DNA of 64,000 nt from Monomorium pharaonis (GCF_013373865.1 NC_050475.1:7145001-7209000); one strand, 5' to 3'; positions 1 through 13,778 are shown, counted from the stretch's first letter. Notes: generated from the letters alone by a model not told the origin. Translations and numbers: made by a program.

Positions 1-52
1 AAGGTAAAAGATTTTATTTAAATTGTCATCTTTTTAAAAATAAAATTGTTTT

Positions 53-55
<3 letters not shown>

Positions 56-91
<36 letters not shown>
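56..91 (+). repeat. (AC)n microsatellite
   Basis: A pure AC dinucleotide run. Confidence 0.95.
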
Positions 92-93
<2 letters not shown>

Positions 94-290
94 AATAAGA
101 TATATAACTAACAAGTCAAATTAATATATTTAAATAAGTTTATTAAAAATGTGTCGCTTGTTATTTATTAATATTAAAATATATTCTTTTAAACTATTAA
201 CTATAATTTTTTATAATTATAATACACTTTTATTTTATTATATTAATAATTATTATTGTACAACTATATTTTATTTAAATTAAAAGTTCT

Positions 291-350
291 AAATTTAAAC
301 CCTGGCTGAGATAATATTTTATGCGATAAGTTCTTTACAACTTTTTCAGA
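291..350 (+). repeat. Second copy of the SINE-like fragment
   Basis: It shares CCCTGGCTGAGATAATATTT and the following AAGTTCTTTACAAC with the fragment at 36,250. The B-box is degraded here (AATTTAAACCC). Confidence 0.35.
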
Positions 351-2709
351 TACTTATAGCATTATATTAAATTTGATAAAATTAATTTAAATGTTGTTTC
401 AAACTTCAATTCACGATTGCATTTTAAAGTTCGACAATTATATCAGCATACAATTAATTATAAAACTAAAAAATATATTTAATAATTGATATAAAAATAT
501 TACGAGTATCAAACACCATCCGTTTCGAAAGAAGACTGACGCTTTCTTTTTCTTTCGTACATTTTATTAAATTATATGCTTATAAATAATAAAGAGATAG
601 TTCAGTAAAAATGTACTATGTACATAATATCTCTAATATTTTTTATTTCAATTTTGTATTATTTATAAAAGGTATAATACATTTTTATAATTCTCTGTAT
701 TCGAAAATTTCTCTTTCAAGAAAACTCTATATTTACATCATTTCAAAATGCTATTGCGCTAATCCATTTTCCATACGACTGAATAATATGGCCAAAGAAC
801 ATGTTTCGATAATACTCACATACATCACTGAAGACATTATAGTGTCGCAATTAATCCAACAGAGTCGCAAGAGAAAACGCTCGACGTGTAATAAAGGAAG
901 TGAATGTTTCACAAGTAGTATAGAAATTCTATACAAGTAGTATAGAAACTATCTTGAACCGACACCTTATTCCCACTTCCGGTACTCCGGTACTCCAAGT
1001 TCACTCGACACTGACGGCGCGAATACCACGGCGTCGCGACGCCGCGCGTCTCTTTTTATAAGAAACCGACGGCGTCCCAAGGGCTCCCTCCCTGTGGTAT
1101 TTCGGCACGGGTCGAAATATTTGCCACGTTTCCCAGACTTTTGATTGGCTGCCAAGCGACCTTCTGCCCGCACCGGAAATGATAATTCATCAATCGCGTG
1201 CGTATATTCATTCATGTTTCATCCTGCCTTCGGGAATCAGTTCGCAAACAGATCGCATCTCACTCATCCCCCGTTTGTTTAGAATAACAACTTACTCGAC
1301 GCAAAAAATGATATGCTAAAGTTTCTGGGAATGTCACTCTGTATCCGTCGTCATAAATTCCAAATTAATTGGAAATTACAATTTTAAAGTTTAAACTACA
1401 GACTGTTGAAAACTACAGAAAATAAGCTTTTTAAATTCATACTTAATTTTTGTTTCGGGAAAAATAAATTTTTTACATTTTATTCTAAATTGCAACTTTA
1501 TCTTAATATTTAAATACTCAAATTTCTTTTGAATGACATCGAGTGAACATGACATAAAAACACAATTCAAGTAGAAATTTAATCCAAATTTGTTAATTAA
1601 ATTTAACTAATATAATTCATTATGTTAATATAATTCAATTCACTAATATAACAGGTACAGTTCGAAATGCGCTTTAAACATATAAAATTTGACAAACTTC
1701 GTTAATTTTATACCAATAAAAACAATTTAATATGCATTTAAGATTTGCAGATACGTATAATTTTCTTACAAATTGAATTATCAATCTTAAACTCTCTCTT
1801 ATAGAGTAAAAAAGCTTTCATTAATATTGTAACAACTATAAAAAAAACTTTAATGTTATATATATAAATATAATTAAATATTGTACTTTTGTCATATACA
1901 TAAAGATATATAAAATTTTCACAATTTAGTAATTACTGTTTTTTTTTTAATTTTATAAAACAGTATACAAATATTTAATATAAGTCTTTAATACTATAAG
2001 TTCTTTTAATCAAGTTTTTAGTTCTCATTTAAAAAAAAAATCTTGAAATTAATCCACCTTTTAATTTATTGAAATAGTTTAGCCTTTCAAATAGAAACCT
2101 AGCATTAGGATCGCAAGTAAATTTATGAAACGGTCGATGTTGCAAGAGGGACATAAATCGATTGGCATTCCAATTATATTGGATCGCGTGCACGTCTCTC
2201 GGAATTAGCATGAAACTTGAATACACGTATCTAGCGGACAACGAGTACAGCGTGTACTCAACAGCACCGAATTTAATCTCCTAAATTAACTTTTGACCGA
2301 CGACAATTTGTCACTGACAGGCGGACGATATACGAGCTGAATCGCGCGAGCTCGAAGGGACGTAAATCGCAAGGGCGCGACATAGTCCATGTTGATAAAA
2401 TGCCTTACAAATATCCCACTTGTTCTTAATTTGTCGACTAGGGATCGGACAGATTTGTGGATTCTCTATAGTGCGTGACATTTATATGGCTTCATTTAAT
2501 CGCAGAGCTATATGATTATCACAGCAAATTAAGTTTATATTTAGCTATTAGCAGTGTACATCGCAATAAAATTTTCCAATTATTATGTTATATAATTAGC
2601 ATTTAATTAAATAATACAGAAAGAGAGAACGCATCAAAAAGTTATAATTGGTTTACAGTTTGAAAAATATATAATTTAAGAATAAAAATTAGATGTATAT
2701 ACATATAAT

Positions 2710-3330
2710 GGTGATAATGCTACATATATTTTTCTTTTCTTCTCCTTTAATGAATTAAATTAAATTATTTATATCAAATATTTAATGTATATGAGGATTT
2801 CTAGAAGCCTTTTTACTTCGATATAAAACTTCGATGTTTTATATCGATTTATATGAACACTTTTTGCAAGGAATATCACAGAGCACAAACTATATATATT
2901 TATAAATTAGATTACTAACTGAATAATAGATTTAATACTTTTATTTTAGTAACTGTATAATTTTTGCTATTCTATAGCCCATCTATTGCTAAATGTACTA
3001 ATTTACGCTACATCTAGATTTTATGTTTAAATAATATTATGAGAAAAATTTTTTTAATATAAATGAAACTTTTAGAAGTTTCATTTAGAATGTTACAAAT
3101 ATATAAAATATTCTAATGTTATCAGTTATATATTTGTTATTATTTAAACTATGCAATTTTGCATAAACAAATCGTGTACGTGTACTCTCGGTTTTGAAAA
3201 ATGTATTTTTTAACTATTTAAGCAGATCATGTTTTTATCAATATTGATAAAATGTAAATAGTATGTTTAGATTCCAAGAAGGGGATCGCTTTAAACCTGT
3301 GTCGGTATATATTGACAATTTTCCTTTACT
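2710..3330 (+). repeat. Dispersed repeat, copy A
   Basis: This shares an ordered set of segments with copies near 12.75, 34.86 and 61.8 kb. They are ATGAGGATTTCTAGAAGCC, then an ACTTCGATRTAAAAC-like block, then TATTTAAGCAGATCATGTTT, TCAATATTGATAAAATG and a TTTAGATTCCAAGAAGGGG end. It contains two small perfect hairpins at 2,819-2,846 and 3,062-3,087. There is no open frame, so it is probably a nonautonomous element. The boundaries are approximate. Confidence 0.5.
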
Positions 3331-5426
3331 TAGAATGTGGATCTAACTTGCGTGAATATTCATTTCGCGAGAAATGCCACGCAAACATGACCGCGATGGC
3401 CATCCATAAAAGGAGCTCCAAAAAGCTGACGCTTATGACGTCGCATTTTCAGCACTCTTGAAACACGCTCCGGAATTAGATTCATTTCTACTCTCATCAA
3501 CAAACACGCGCGCGAATACGTCATTATACCCGTCACAGTACATGTCCAAGAATGCAGATACGTACTTCTAATGGAATTTATTCCTCAAGAAACGCATACA
3601 CTTATACAGAATCCATATTCTTAATAACAATTATTTGTAATAACAATATATTATATTTTAATGACATTTGAAGCTAATTTATTCTTTAAATATTTTGCAA
3701 GTATTAATATATATTAAATTTTAAGGAAATATCTTTAGATAAATTAGTTTTAAAAATTGCAAAGTTATAATAAACTTTTATATTTTTAAGCAATTGTGCT
3801 GAAATTATTAATGTTTCCTCATATTAAAAAAATATACTTATTTTTAGATTCGCGTTTCCTTCTTCGATCGTAGTCTCTTTAATTACATCAAACTTTTTCC
3901 TCGAATTGCTTGTTTCTCGATTCATACACTTATAACTTCGTTTGTGTAAATTTCATAAGAATATGGTAGAGATATATTTTTACTATCTACATTATAAATC
4001 AAATATTTAATATTAGTTTTAAATAAAGTTTTAAATAAGAAAATTTCTTTAGAGAAATCAGTTCTCTCTATTCTTGTTTACTTGCGAATCAAGATCGAAT
4101 GGGAGAAGTCGATTTTAGAACGATATCTTTGACTGAAATCATTGGGATAAACTTAGTAATTCGGAGTTATAAATATACTATTTAAAATTCCAGAGTATCC
4201 GTATAACGATCGTCGGCACGTGCGTAGGATTCTATAAATTATCCCACCGATGACCCTCCTCGTGGCAACGACCCGTCCGACGAATTCTAGCGTTCTCCTT
4301 GTCACTCGGAAAAAAAGCTCGCATGAGGAATGCAATAAATCACAATCAGCAGAAGCAACACAAGTGTGGTCCCCTGACCTGGGACAACACACTAGGAGAT
4401 CAGAGGTTGATCATGTGCGTGCTATAAATAATCCATGGGAAATGAGGGGACATTCATCTGCCGTCCCACCCAAAAGCTGAAGCTAGGATAACGATATCTA
4501 AATAAAGCGGTAAAGTATCTTAACATCAAAGAAATAAAACTTTGAGAATCTTGCTCGACTTAAACTAGGTCTTCCTAATTGCTGCAAAACTCTAAAAGTT
4601 ACAACTTACAGTTTATTACTTCCTCTTTTAACCAATTTGTGAAGTCGTTTTCTCATGGAGAGCATGATAGAGATATTTAAAGTTGGACATGGTGTTGTTC
4701 TTAGGACATAATCAATATTCAGAGCTTTTGGTATGAAAGCGATATTGCATCCAACTGATGAGATATGTACGATGTTCGTTTTTGGCACGCCACATCAGAT
4801 TTCAAAGTAATTAGGTGAAACGGTGTTGACGGACTTATGTAACTAAAGTCAAATTAAAGTTGTAAAATCGCTCGAATGACATACCAAACTCATTTCCTGC
4901 ATTTAGCTTAGCGTGGTATAGAAACGCAGTAATCCGAAATTAACAAAGTTGTCTCGCGCAATCGTATCTGTAAATTAACTTAAATATCCAATTAAAACCG
5001 AATGATTAATTTAAGAGAAATTACATGTTAAAATCAGACCACAGGTACGTACACCATTATAAAGGTATCTTAGCGCATGAATTGATAGAAATTAGGAAAT
5101 ATACGTCTAAAATTACTGTATTATACTTTAGTTTTTTAATTTACATGATCAAATCTCTACAAAAATCATATATGATTTTTAAAAACGGTGATATTATCAC
5201 AATTCTCAATATTTGTAAATCTGAATTTGGCCATTAATGCCTATACTGTGTCATTTTTGGGGGTCCAACTTCTCAGATATGCGAAAATATTATCACAAAA
5301 TATGAAACAATATTATGAGAACTGCTCTTTGTCTAATAGAAGCTTTTAATTTATGTTTGTTTTTCAAGTTTTATTTATAGATGTGTACTTTATAATGTGT
5401 ATTTTTTTTTAATATAATAAATTCAA

Positions 5427-5467
5427 TTCTATGTGTTAAAGTATTTGCGATACTTTAACACATAGAA
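5427..5467. repeat. Perfect 18-bp inverted repeat with 5-base spacer
   Basis: The arms TTCTATGTGTTAAAGTAT and its exact complement flank TTGCG. The geometry is like the hairpin at 13,532, but the sequence differs. Confidence 0.9.
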
Positions 5468-8400
5468 GTATATGTCGAAAGATCACGCATAACTCGCACG
5501 TGCGTCATGAACACACGCGTTACTGACCAATGTCAACGATATCGTGGGCGTCAAATAAGACATCGATATCTTTCCTCCGTCACACACTCGAAATGTTTGG
5601 CACTCGAGTCTGTCTCTTGTATTAGGTGGGATTCACGTGACTAACAAGACTTGTTCATTTTCACATCCTTATCTCTACATCCATTTCTACTTTCGTTCTA
5701 TTTTTTTTCTCTAGAATTTATAGGATCTGGATTTTCTTAAAAAAACTATAGAGTTCTCGAACGTGACAGGAGAAAATTTTTTGTGTGCAAAACTTTTTCA
5801 TTATATACTTAAGAAGATAGAAAATGTACATTAATTTAATAATAAATAAAAATAATTACTATATATATATTTATATATGCATAAGACTTGCAAGTCAGTA
5901 CATAAAGAAAGTGGGTTACCTTAACGATCGATCTGGATAAAATAGAACATGCCATTAAAACATACACGCTCAGCTGAAAGCGGAATACCAGTGACATATT
6001 AATCGAAAGTCTGTTTACGTTCCGTAATAATCTTTGTTAGTAATCTTAATTTAGAATGCATATATTACGCGTCAATTGTCCCGTTTCGGAATTTCGCATT
6101 CTGTTTACGATCTCCGCAATCGACCGAAATGTCAGCGATACATTTGAATATTTTAGAATAACGTAATGAATAACGATCGAATCATATCACGACGTACGCG
6201 GAAATCGCGACGCGAATGTCTCCCTTTCTCTCTTTTCCACTTTTTCAGTTATTTCTGGCCGACGCGGTCGTTATTTTCAGCCGCGTTCGTCACGAATCCG
6301 GAACTCTCGCAGCGACTGATCGCTGCTTTTAAATCCATTTCATGAATATTATCTTTAACGATCATCTGAAGAATTATCCGCAGTTGAAGAGAAATGGATT
6401 CAATACTTTTTTGGAATTAAACACGTGCATAAAATTTAAAAAAAGCATTAAATAATTTGTTATTTATATTCCTATGTAAACGAAATAATAGAAAAAATTA
6501 TCTCTAAAAGAATTTGAAGTGACATGATTAAATAAGACATGATCAGCCAGTAGCTTTAGCCAATTATAATTTCTTCAATAACACATACAAAAAGAAATAA
6601 TGTTATATTAACGGCATAAATAATTTAATTAAAAATAATCTTATTAATTTGTTAATGACATTAATAAGACAAATACGTCATACTTTTGTTCTATTACAAT
6701 GTTATTTGTTTTATTAATTCTTAATCAAAGTAAAAAGTAAGAAACTAAATAGCGCGTGTCTATAATGTCTAGTATTTCATAAATAGCTTACGACAAATAG
6801 ACATACATCTGCTCTGTAGTAATTTTCTTTACCTTCTACGACCTACGTAATTATTCTCATTAATGATTTATAGATTACTGATAGCATATACACACACACA
6901 TCTTTGAGTTCTTGTATTATTTTTTTATATAATATTTAAGGAAATGTTAGAACAGCTTACATTAATAATAAATATTAAAGAATCTATACGTAAAATTTTT
7001 TAAATATTATTACATCAAAGAGAAACGGTATTGGGAAAGAGAAATAGAAATAAAATAAATACAGCATCTATTTTTCTTTATTACAAAAGTTGGAAAGGAT
7101 ACGGGAAGCGGGAAGGAAAGAATAAATTTTCAAACTTAACTTTGGAAGAATTAAAATAGGAAATTCTTCAAAATTTAGAAAAATATTTGGATGATTAAAT
7201 AGAAAAATTTTTATGTTTACATTTAATTTACGTCTCAACTTTCATTGGGCACGCAAAAATTTGTCTATCTTATTGTCTGATTCATTAATTGTTCCCCTCT
7301 ACGGAAATCTTTAATAAAAGACGAAAGATTTATACGTGAATTGAAGGGAACCGAACCAGAGTGCCGAGATCTGCTTGGCCATCAATATTTACAGCATTTT
7401 ATGAGCATTTGACTTACGAGAACTCGAGTCCTCTAGTAATTACTGTAGGCATTAGCCAAAATAAAAAGAAAAAGAAGTAGAGGACTCTTTAAAGTTTCGA
7501 AAAAATTCCATAGAAAATCTATCGGACACGATGTATTCGTGTTTGTATATTAAAAATAAAGTTTCATAATATTAGTCAAGCTTAAATGACAGTTACTAAA
7601 CTTTGATAAAATGATTTCGATTGAATGTTCAATTAATGTAACTAATATTGAATAATATTCAGTAATATTCAGTAACCGTTTAATGACCGTTTAATAATCG
7701 ACTGGTTGCTATTAGTATAATTATTATGTATTTGCCTGATATTTGATTATATTAATAACTCAGTTAATTAAAATCACGAAATATTATAATTCGAGCCGCT
7801 ATTGCGCTTTATGCACAATCTCTTCAAGATTAAATTCGGTGTATAATAAAACAGAAAAAAAGAGTATGGATTCGGAAATGGATAAGTAAGAGATTAGCTC
7901 AGGGTGGAATCGGACAATCTTTTAGCGATCACTAGACACCGCGATTTTAAAATTGTAGACGCTAACGAATAGAAAACGCTAAAACACTAACAACATGTAA
8001 GTAGTTTAATACTAGCAAATTTTACCGATAAAAAATTTGCTCTGGAAGAGCGACAAGCTAGCGATAAAAGACATCAACGACAAGCGTCGAAAATCGCTCC
8101 GTATAAATAACGTTTTAAGGGAAACTAACAAAGAAAAATAATACACGCGAGTAATGCACGCGATTAGATCAAAAGAAACAGCTTTATTATAAATATAAAC
8201 TTAAGTTTAATTGCGTGATAAAATATGAACGGTGTATAAAGATGTCAGCGTAGACGATCTTTATCACTGACCTCTTCTGAATCACTGTAATACTCCATCT
8301 TCGAGATATAGAGCAACCGTTAAACGCCAATATTCATCAAAACTAGATTACGTAATTCAATTAGCGGGATCTGAAATTATATTACTAAGCACACAAATTT

Positions 8401-8858
8401 AATGTTCTCGACAACCTTTGGAGGCAGCACTGACTTCTCTCATGAGAGACTTTCGAGATGACTGTTCAAATCTATTTATGATCATTAGGGAACACGTGAC
8501 GCAGCCGACATCTTCTTCAAGAAATTGAACTGAAAATTTTCCATTAGAACAACAGTAGATATACTTAAAATTTTTGTAAATGAAAAACATAATAAAATTC
8601 TTATACAATTAAACTATTCATATCCATTGCGATAATTCGATTATATTTGCATATTATATATATTAATTTAATAAACCGAATAGGCTTTTAATTTAATTTT
8701 TTTTTACTTTTATTGAGAAAGACAAGGACATATTAAAATAAAGTAAATAGAAACTAAAACTTTTTATTTCAATCACTTACAAAGTAAAAGATTTCTCATG
8801 TAGAATATTTGTGAATTTACAGAAACAATTTTTTTAACTCAAATATTGAGCCTTATTT

Positions 8859-8863
<5 letters not shown>

Positions 8864-8896
<33 letters not shown>
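8864..8896 (+). repeat. (AT)n microsatellite
   Basis: A pure AT dinucleotide run. Confidence 0.95.
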
Positions 8897-8902
<6 letters not shown>

Positions 8903-9299
8903 TATAATTGATATTATTTATTATAATATTTTATAACAAACCAGAATAATAAACACTTAATAAACTTCACAACAAATTTTTATTAAATCGACTTATATCC
9001 TTCGTCACACAGATTTTTGTTGCACTAAAGACAGATATATGTTACTCAGTTCTAATTTCCCTCCTATTTCCTATAACACCTTTTTTAAACATATCTCTAG
9101 GTGTAAAGCGCTTTTTTATTTAAAAGTAAATCTTCATCAGCTCAGGTATTGAATTTATACATTCGATAAAAAGAAACAAAAAAAGTATTCTATACATTTG
9201 TGAAATATATGATTAAATCGGAGAGAAAAAACATTTCTCAGGAGCACATGGTTACATGGGAGTACTCTTGAATTTTCCCACCAACTCGCAGTCCTCGAC

Positions 9300-10880
9300 A
9301 TCCCGGCGCGTCCAATAAGCGTGCGGTAGAAAAATGCGCGAGCGGAAGGGATCAATAAAAAGGTGACGCGCAAGATAACGACGCCCTTATCAGTCCAATT
9401 CACCCGATTATGCCTCGTTCGACAAGCTTTGAGCTTTCTTCGCGGATTAACCGCGCGCTAGAAAAAAAAAAATTACGTCTTCGGAGAAAAACGGCGCCGA
9501 CGCGGGATGCAAGTACGCGCGCGCGTGTCCAAGCGGAACGCGCCACGAAGCCGCTCGCTCGCTCGCTCGCTCGCTCGCTCGCGGCGAGCGCGGCCGGCGC
9601 GGCGATGCGAGAGAGCGATCGCCACGACGACGACGATGACGTTCTTTTGTCCCCGTCGAAGAGGAAAATAGACGCTCGCCGGCCGGTTGCCGGGGATCCC
9701 AATCGAGGAGGGTCGCGAAAGCGGAGAGGCCGTGCGCGGGCGCAAGCGCCCCGCAAGTTTCAGATGGCACCGTTGTCGTCGGTTCACCCCGCCAACCCCT
9801 TTACCCACCCGCGAGGGCTCGCGGGTTGTCGAGCTTTCTCTCCCTCCTCCGCGCCGCGTTCTACCCTCCTTCTCGCTCTCTCGCCACGAGCTTGCGTGCG
9901 CGGCAAGACGTGAGAGGCAGGGCTCCGCGGTGATTTTTCGGAGCGGTGAATCCGTCGACGATCCGAATCCACGGGTAAGTAGAAATCATTTCATCCCGCG
10001 CGTTCCGGAACGATCCCATCGTCCTCGGGGGAACTCGCGGTCGCACAGTCCGCGGCCTCCTGACGGAGCGGGGAGGAGTTTCGATCGGGTGTCTCTCGCT
10101 GCTCGCAAGCTCGAGCCGGCGAGCTTCGTTCGCCAGCCAGCCAGCCAGCCAGCTACCTAGCCAACGGGAGTATCGATTTGAGCCGGCGCGCCGCTTCTCT
10201 CGGGGCGAATCCGCCCTCGTCCGGACTCGTCGCGAGCGTCCGCGAGCCGTCGTCGTTCCCGAGGGTGCCTGTCGCAAGGTAAAGGGTTTTTCCTCCGCGC
10301 GAATCCGCGAACCTAGTGGTGCGTGCCCGACGACAACGAGGTTGAGAGCCGGTCATTACGGTTGGCGACCGGCCGCGAACTTCTTCCGGGTGAGCCGTGA
10401 CACTCCCCCGCGGAGCTTTTGGTGCAGGTCGGGGTGCGTCGTGGGCGATCGGTAAGTGATTTCCCTCCACCTCGTGCGGACGGTGATTCGCAGAAGACTT
10501 TTACCTCGTTGCGCGATATGTCGTAATGTCGTCTCAATATACCACAAAGAGAAGCGTATTATACCGCAGATCCGCGATGTGTTTTATCTCGAGATGTATC
10601 AGGGGAGGTCCGATCGCACGAGCGAAGAGGAATAGCGAGAGGGGTAGCTGGCATTGGTAATTTCCTCGGTGATAAAAAGCTTTGGTGGTGAACGCCGCGT
10701 TCGAGGCACGATGTTTCGAAGCGAGTAATCGCCGCCTGAGAAATGGCCGCCTTCGTGGGGCTGCGACTATTATTAGAAAAGGCAGGCCGATACGCGTTAC
10801 GGCGAGACCGTGAGTTGCGGGAGCGAGCGAAATGAGGATTGTTGCGGCTAATTGCACGATACTGATTTTCCGAAGGTTCG
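9300..10880 (+). promoter_or_regulatory. CpG-rich island, candidate promoter and noncoding first exon(s) of EF-1alpha
   Basis: This is a sharply GC- and CpG-rich block inside AT-rich DNA. It carries three good + strand donor-like sites: ACGG|GTAAGT (exon end 9,974), GCAAG|GTAAAG (10,278) and ATCG|GTAAGT (10,451). The next gene downstream on this strand is EF-1alpha, which has an acceptor just before its ATG, so a leader intron of about 3.3-3.8 kb is plausible. Long open frames overlap here on both strands in several frames. Their translations are low-complexity (Arg, Ser, Ala), and I regard them as a composition effect. A (GCTC)n run lies at 9,552-9,582. The promoter role is inference. Confidence 0.45.
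9552..9582 (+). repeat. (GCTC)n microsatellite
   Basis: About seven GCTC units in the CpG-rich island upstream of EF-1alpha. Confidence 0.9.
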
Positions 10881-11684
10881 GTCGATCAATTCGGCCTGCT
10901 ATAATTCGACTTTCTTCTAGTGCCGTGCCGTTTCCGGTATAAACAAGGGTTTATAAGATTCATCGCGAGTCCTAGATAAGTGATTCTTAATAATTTAGTT
11001 GAAATCTGTTTTCTATCTTTCTAAATTTTTAATCTCCGCTCCTGTTGTGAAAGGAAAATCTAGTTGTGATTAATATTAGCTATCTAATTTCGATCTAATT
11101 GATAACTACATAATTTAATCAAATCGAACTCTAAATTTTACAAATGGATTAATGTTTCTTTCATCAAAATGAGTTTTTCGAAAATTTAATCACGAGTTAT
11201 TTTCAAGAAACCATTAAATAATTATATGTCTAATTAAATTCACGATTTTCTAAGAAATAAAGCAATTATTTTCAAATATTTTCTATGGAAACTAAAAGGA
11301 GAGATTTTCTCTATCTGACGTTAGTCTGATAATTCGTGGCATTTTGCTTAATTCGCTTTGGCGTTTGTCATTCGGGCGGAAGCGTAATTTTTCATACATC
11401 CTGTGCACTGCACTCCCATACGTAGATCGAGATTGCTAGGACAACGTATACCCTTTATTGATCTAAAAGGCGGACTCGCGGGACGGGAATTACCTAGGCC
11501 GCGCTGTACGATCCGGTTTGAGCTCATTGGAATGCGGTCGGCCACCCTAAATTCAGCCCCCCTTAAATTGGTGTAATCGAGCCGAAATTGTTTTTCCGCG
11601 GGCGGATTGTGCGATCGCTTCTCTCGGCGGAGATCCGGGGAATAACCGCGCACGCTCGATCCGATACCACTCATATTTATACAC

Positions 11685-11686
<2 letters not shown>

Positions 11687-11752
<66 letters not shown>
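11687..11752 (+). repeat. (AG)n microsatellite
   Basis: AG dinucleotides with one interruption, in a GC-rich patch inside the presumed EF-1alpha leader intron. Confidence 0.95.
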
Positions 11753-11754
<2 letters not shown>

Positions 11755-12749
11755 GAGTTCACAAGCCCTGCGTGGGTCTCCTTGAAATGAATCAATACCC
11801 TTTGTAGCTTGTGAGAGGACCTCCGTCCTCGCGCGTCAATATTTATCGTCTCTTTAATATCCGATCAACGCACTACACGTGAGAGTTCTCCGATATCTTA
11901 TTAAACGTTTGTGTCAGCAGCTATAATTAATTTCTATTGGTACTATGTTAAAACATTAAAATTACGATCTCTCTCTCACACAGAAAATTGTATATTTAAT
12001 TATGATTAAAGGGAGAGATGCTTTTGGTACGTTGTATTTTAATATCAAGTCGTCCAGTGAAATAAAAACGTACTTTTTATTGCTAACGTCGGAAAATTGT
12101 TTCTTTATCAATTTAATTAAATATAAAATATAATTATTTTATTCATTATTGTCACTTTTAATTCAGTTTTTTAATTGCACTTCAACGTAATCATAATACG
12201 TCTGACATAAATAAAACATTATTTATCGAACGACTGTACAAGATATAATCACATTACGGATGTCATACTCCGACAAGCATATTGTACAGGTACTGCATAA
12301 TAATAACATCATAAATTGAGGAAAATATCGCAACAATTGTATTAAAATAATGCAGTCATAACGCATGGTTTTACCAGAATAAACTTTCTAAATTATATTC
12401 TAAATAATATTTATCAAAAAAATTCACACACACATACACAATCCAAATTTGAAGTATAAAGTTATCGATATTTTACAAAAGATTTATTGTTACGTCTGTT
12501 TTTTGTAAATATACCTATATAATTACATTTATAAAATTTTATTATAGTGAACAGTCAAAACTGACGCACTAATTTTTTAAACAAAAATTAAAAATAAAAC
12601 TTAGAAACATAAATACAGATTAAAAAGAGTCTTCTATCAGATACTACAGCAATTTTTATAACATTGTTTTAAAGTTTGCAGTAATTATGTTTTCTTTAAC
12701 ATAAATTATTTTTATAAAATATACACAAGTTAATGAGAACTAATTATGA

Positions 12750-13170
12750 GAAAAATTATAAGAATTATATGTATAAAAATCTTTCACTTCAATGTAAAAC
12801 ATTTCTTTACTCAAATATTACTGAAACCAATTTTAGATGTAAAATTATAAAAAATATAAGAAGAGAAAAATATAAATAAAATATAAGACATTACAAGTAT
12901 ATAAAACTATTTAATATAAGTTACACAATTTGCAAAAGAAAATTGTATAAATTTTATACTTATTTTTATACTACGAAGAAGTCGGTTTTACCGTAGTTTA
13001 CATAGAAAAAAATCATAAATGAGTACGAGTAGTAGGATATACTTCTTTAATTATCTAAACAAACTATGTTGTTATCAATATTAATAAAATGCAATGTTTA
13101 GTTTTCCAACAAATAAGGGGATGTCTTTTTAAAAGATCTATATCAGTACTACTTGATGACTTTCCTGTAT
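12750..13170 (+). repeat. Dispersed repeat, copy B
   Basis: This carries CTTTCACTTCAATGTAAAAC near 12,781, then TTAATTATCTAAACAAACTATG and AATGTTTAGTTTTCCAACAA with AAGGGGATG near 13,095-13,125. It ends TATCAGTACTACTTGATGAC. It is the same family as the copies near 2.7, 34.9 and 61.8 kb. Confidence 0.5.
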
Positions 13171-13531
13171 AATTTAATAAACATTATTAATAAAATTACA
13201 CTATTGAGATATGACAGTTATAATATCAGTAATGTTATCCCTATAATTATCAATAATACTATTAATTATTAATGATATATATAACATTATTATTGTACGT
13301 AAAGCTATTATCGCTTCTTCAATTCTAATGTCAAAGTTATTATTATCTACATGCTAACAACGCAAATAAATAACCGATAATAAAATATGAACTACTTACT
13401 ATCTATTTACATACGTGGATTACTATAAAACTCACAAGTAGCTTTTAGAACGTTCTATAGCTGAATTATGCGTGAGAGCTCAATACTAGCTTAAAACGCT
13501 TTTTCTCGAATCTAAGCACGACCAATTTAAT

Positions 13532-13574
13532 CGTAATATTCGTCTATAGATCCAGTCTATAGACGAATATTACG
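13532..13574. repeat. Perfect 19-bp inverted repeat with 5-base spacer
   Basis: The arms CGTAATATTCGTCTATAGA (13,532-13,550) and its exact complement (13,556-13,574) flank TCCAG. It lies 225 bp upstream of the EF-1alpha ATG, next to an (AG)n run. The loop is too short for a typical pre-miRNA. Confidence 0.9.
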
Positions 13575-13586
13575 TCATAGTCTATC

Positions 13587-13590
<4 letters not shown>

Positions 13591-13634
<44 letters not shown>
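13591..13634 (+). repeat. (AG)n microsatellite upstream of EF-1alpha
   Basis: A pure AG run 165 bp before the EF-1alpha ATG, just after the 19-bp hairpin. GA repeats near promoters can bind GAGA-type factors. That role is speculative here. Confidence 0.95.
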
Positions 13635-13638
<4 letters not shown>

Positions 13639-13778
13639 TGACATATTTTGTTCTGTATCAAGTCACGTTCCATATTAAATTACGACTATTAAAGTAGCAT
13701 TAAAAAAATTTGTACACCATCTACCGAGACGCACGATCGATAACTTACTTCTAAATTCTTGACAACTTGTGTCAGCAG

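Larger units (their letters stand above)
1..9299. other. AT-rich intergenic DNA, no gene seen
   Basis: Only short chance frames occur. A GC-rich island at about 960-1,260 and a moderately GC-rich patch at 4,190-4,480 (with short open frames on both strands) break the AT-rich background. At 3,404-3,413 there is a perfect CArG box (CCATAAAAGG), near a CRE-like TGACGTCG at about 3,437, but no gene is attached to it. Repeats in this stretch are listed separately. Confidence 0.6.
10881..13531. other. Presumed leader intron of EF-1alpha, no coding exon seen
   Basis: AT-rich apart from a GC-rich patch at 11,340-11,830 that holds the (AG)n run. It contains dispersed repeat copy B. It is an intron only if the first exon really lies in the 9.3-10.9 kb island. 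Confidence 0.45.

Noticed and set aside
4153..4480. Two overlapping frames on opposite strands in a GC-rich patch
   Set aside because: Neither resembles a known protein. The patch may be a repeat or a regulatory piece, but I cannot support a gene.
9410..10550. Many long overlapping open frames on both strands in the CpG-rich island
   Set aside because: Frames are open in several phases of both strands at once, with low-complexity Arg/Ser/Ala translations. This is expected from GC-rich DNA with few stop codons.
13532..13574. Pre-miRNA interpretation of the perfect hairpins here and at 5,427
   Set aside because: The stems are only 18-19 bp and the loops 5 bases, too small for an animal pre-miRNA, and no known insect miRNA sequence was recognised.
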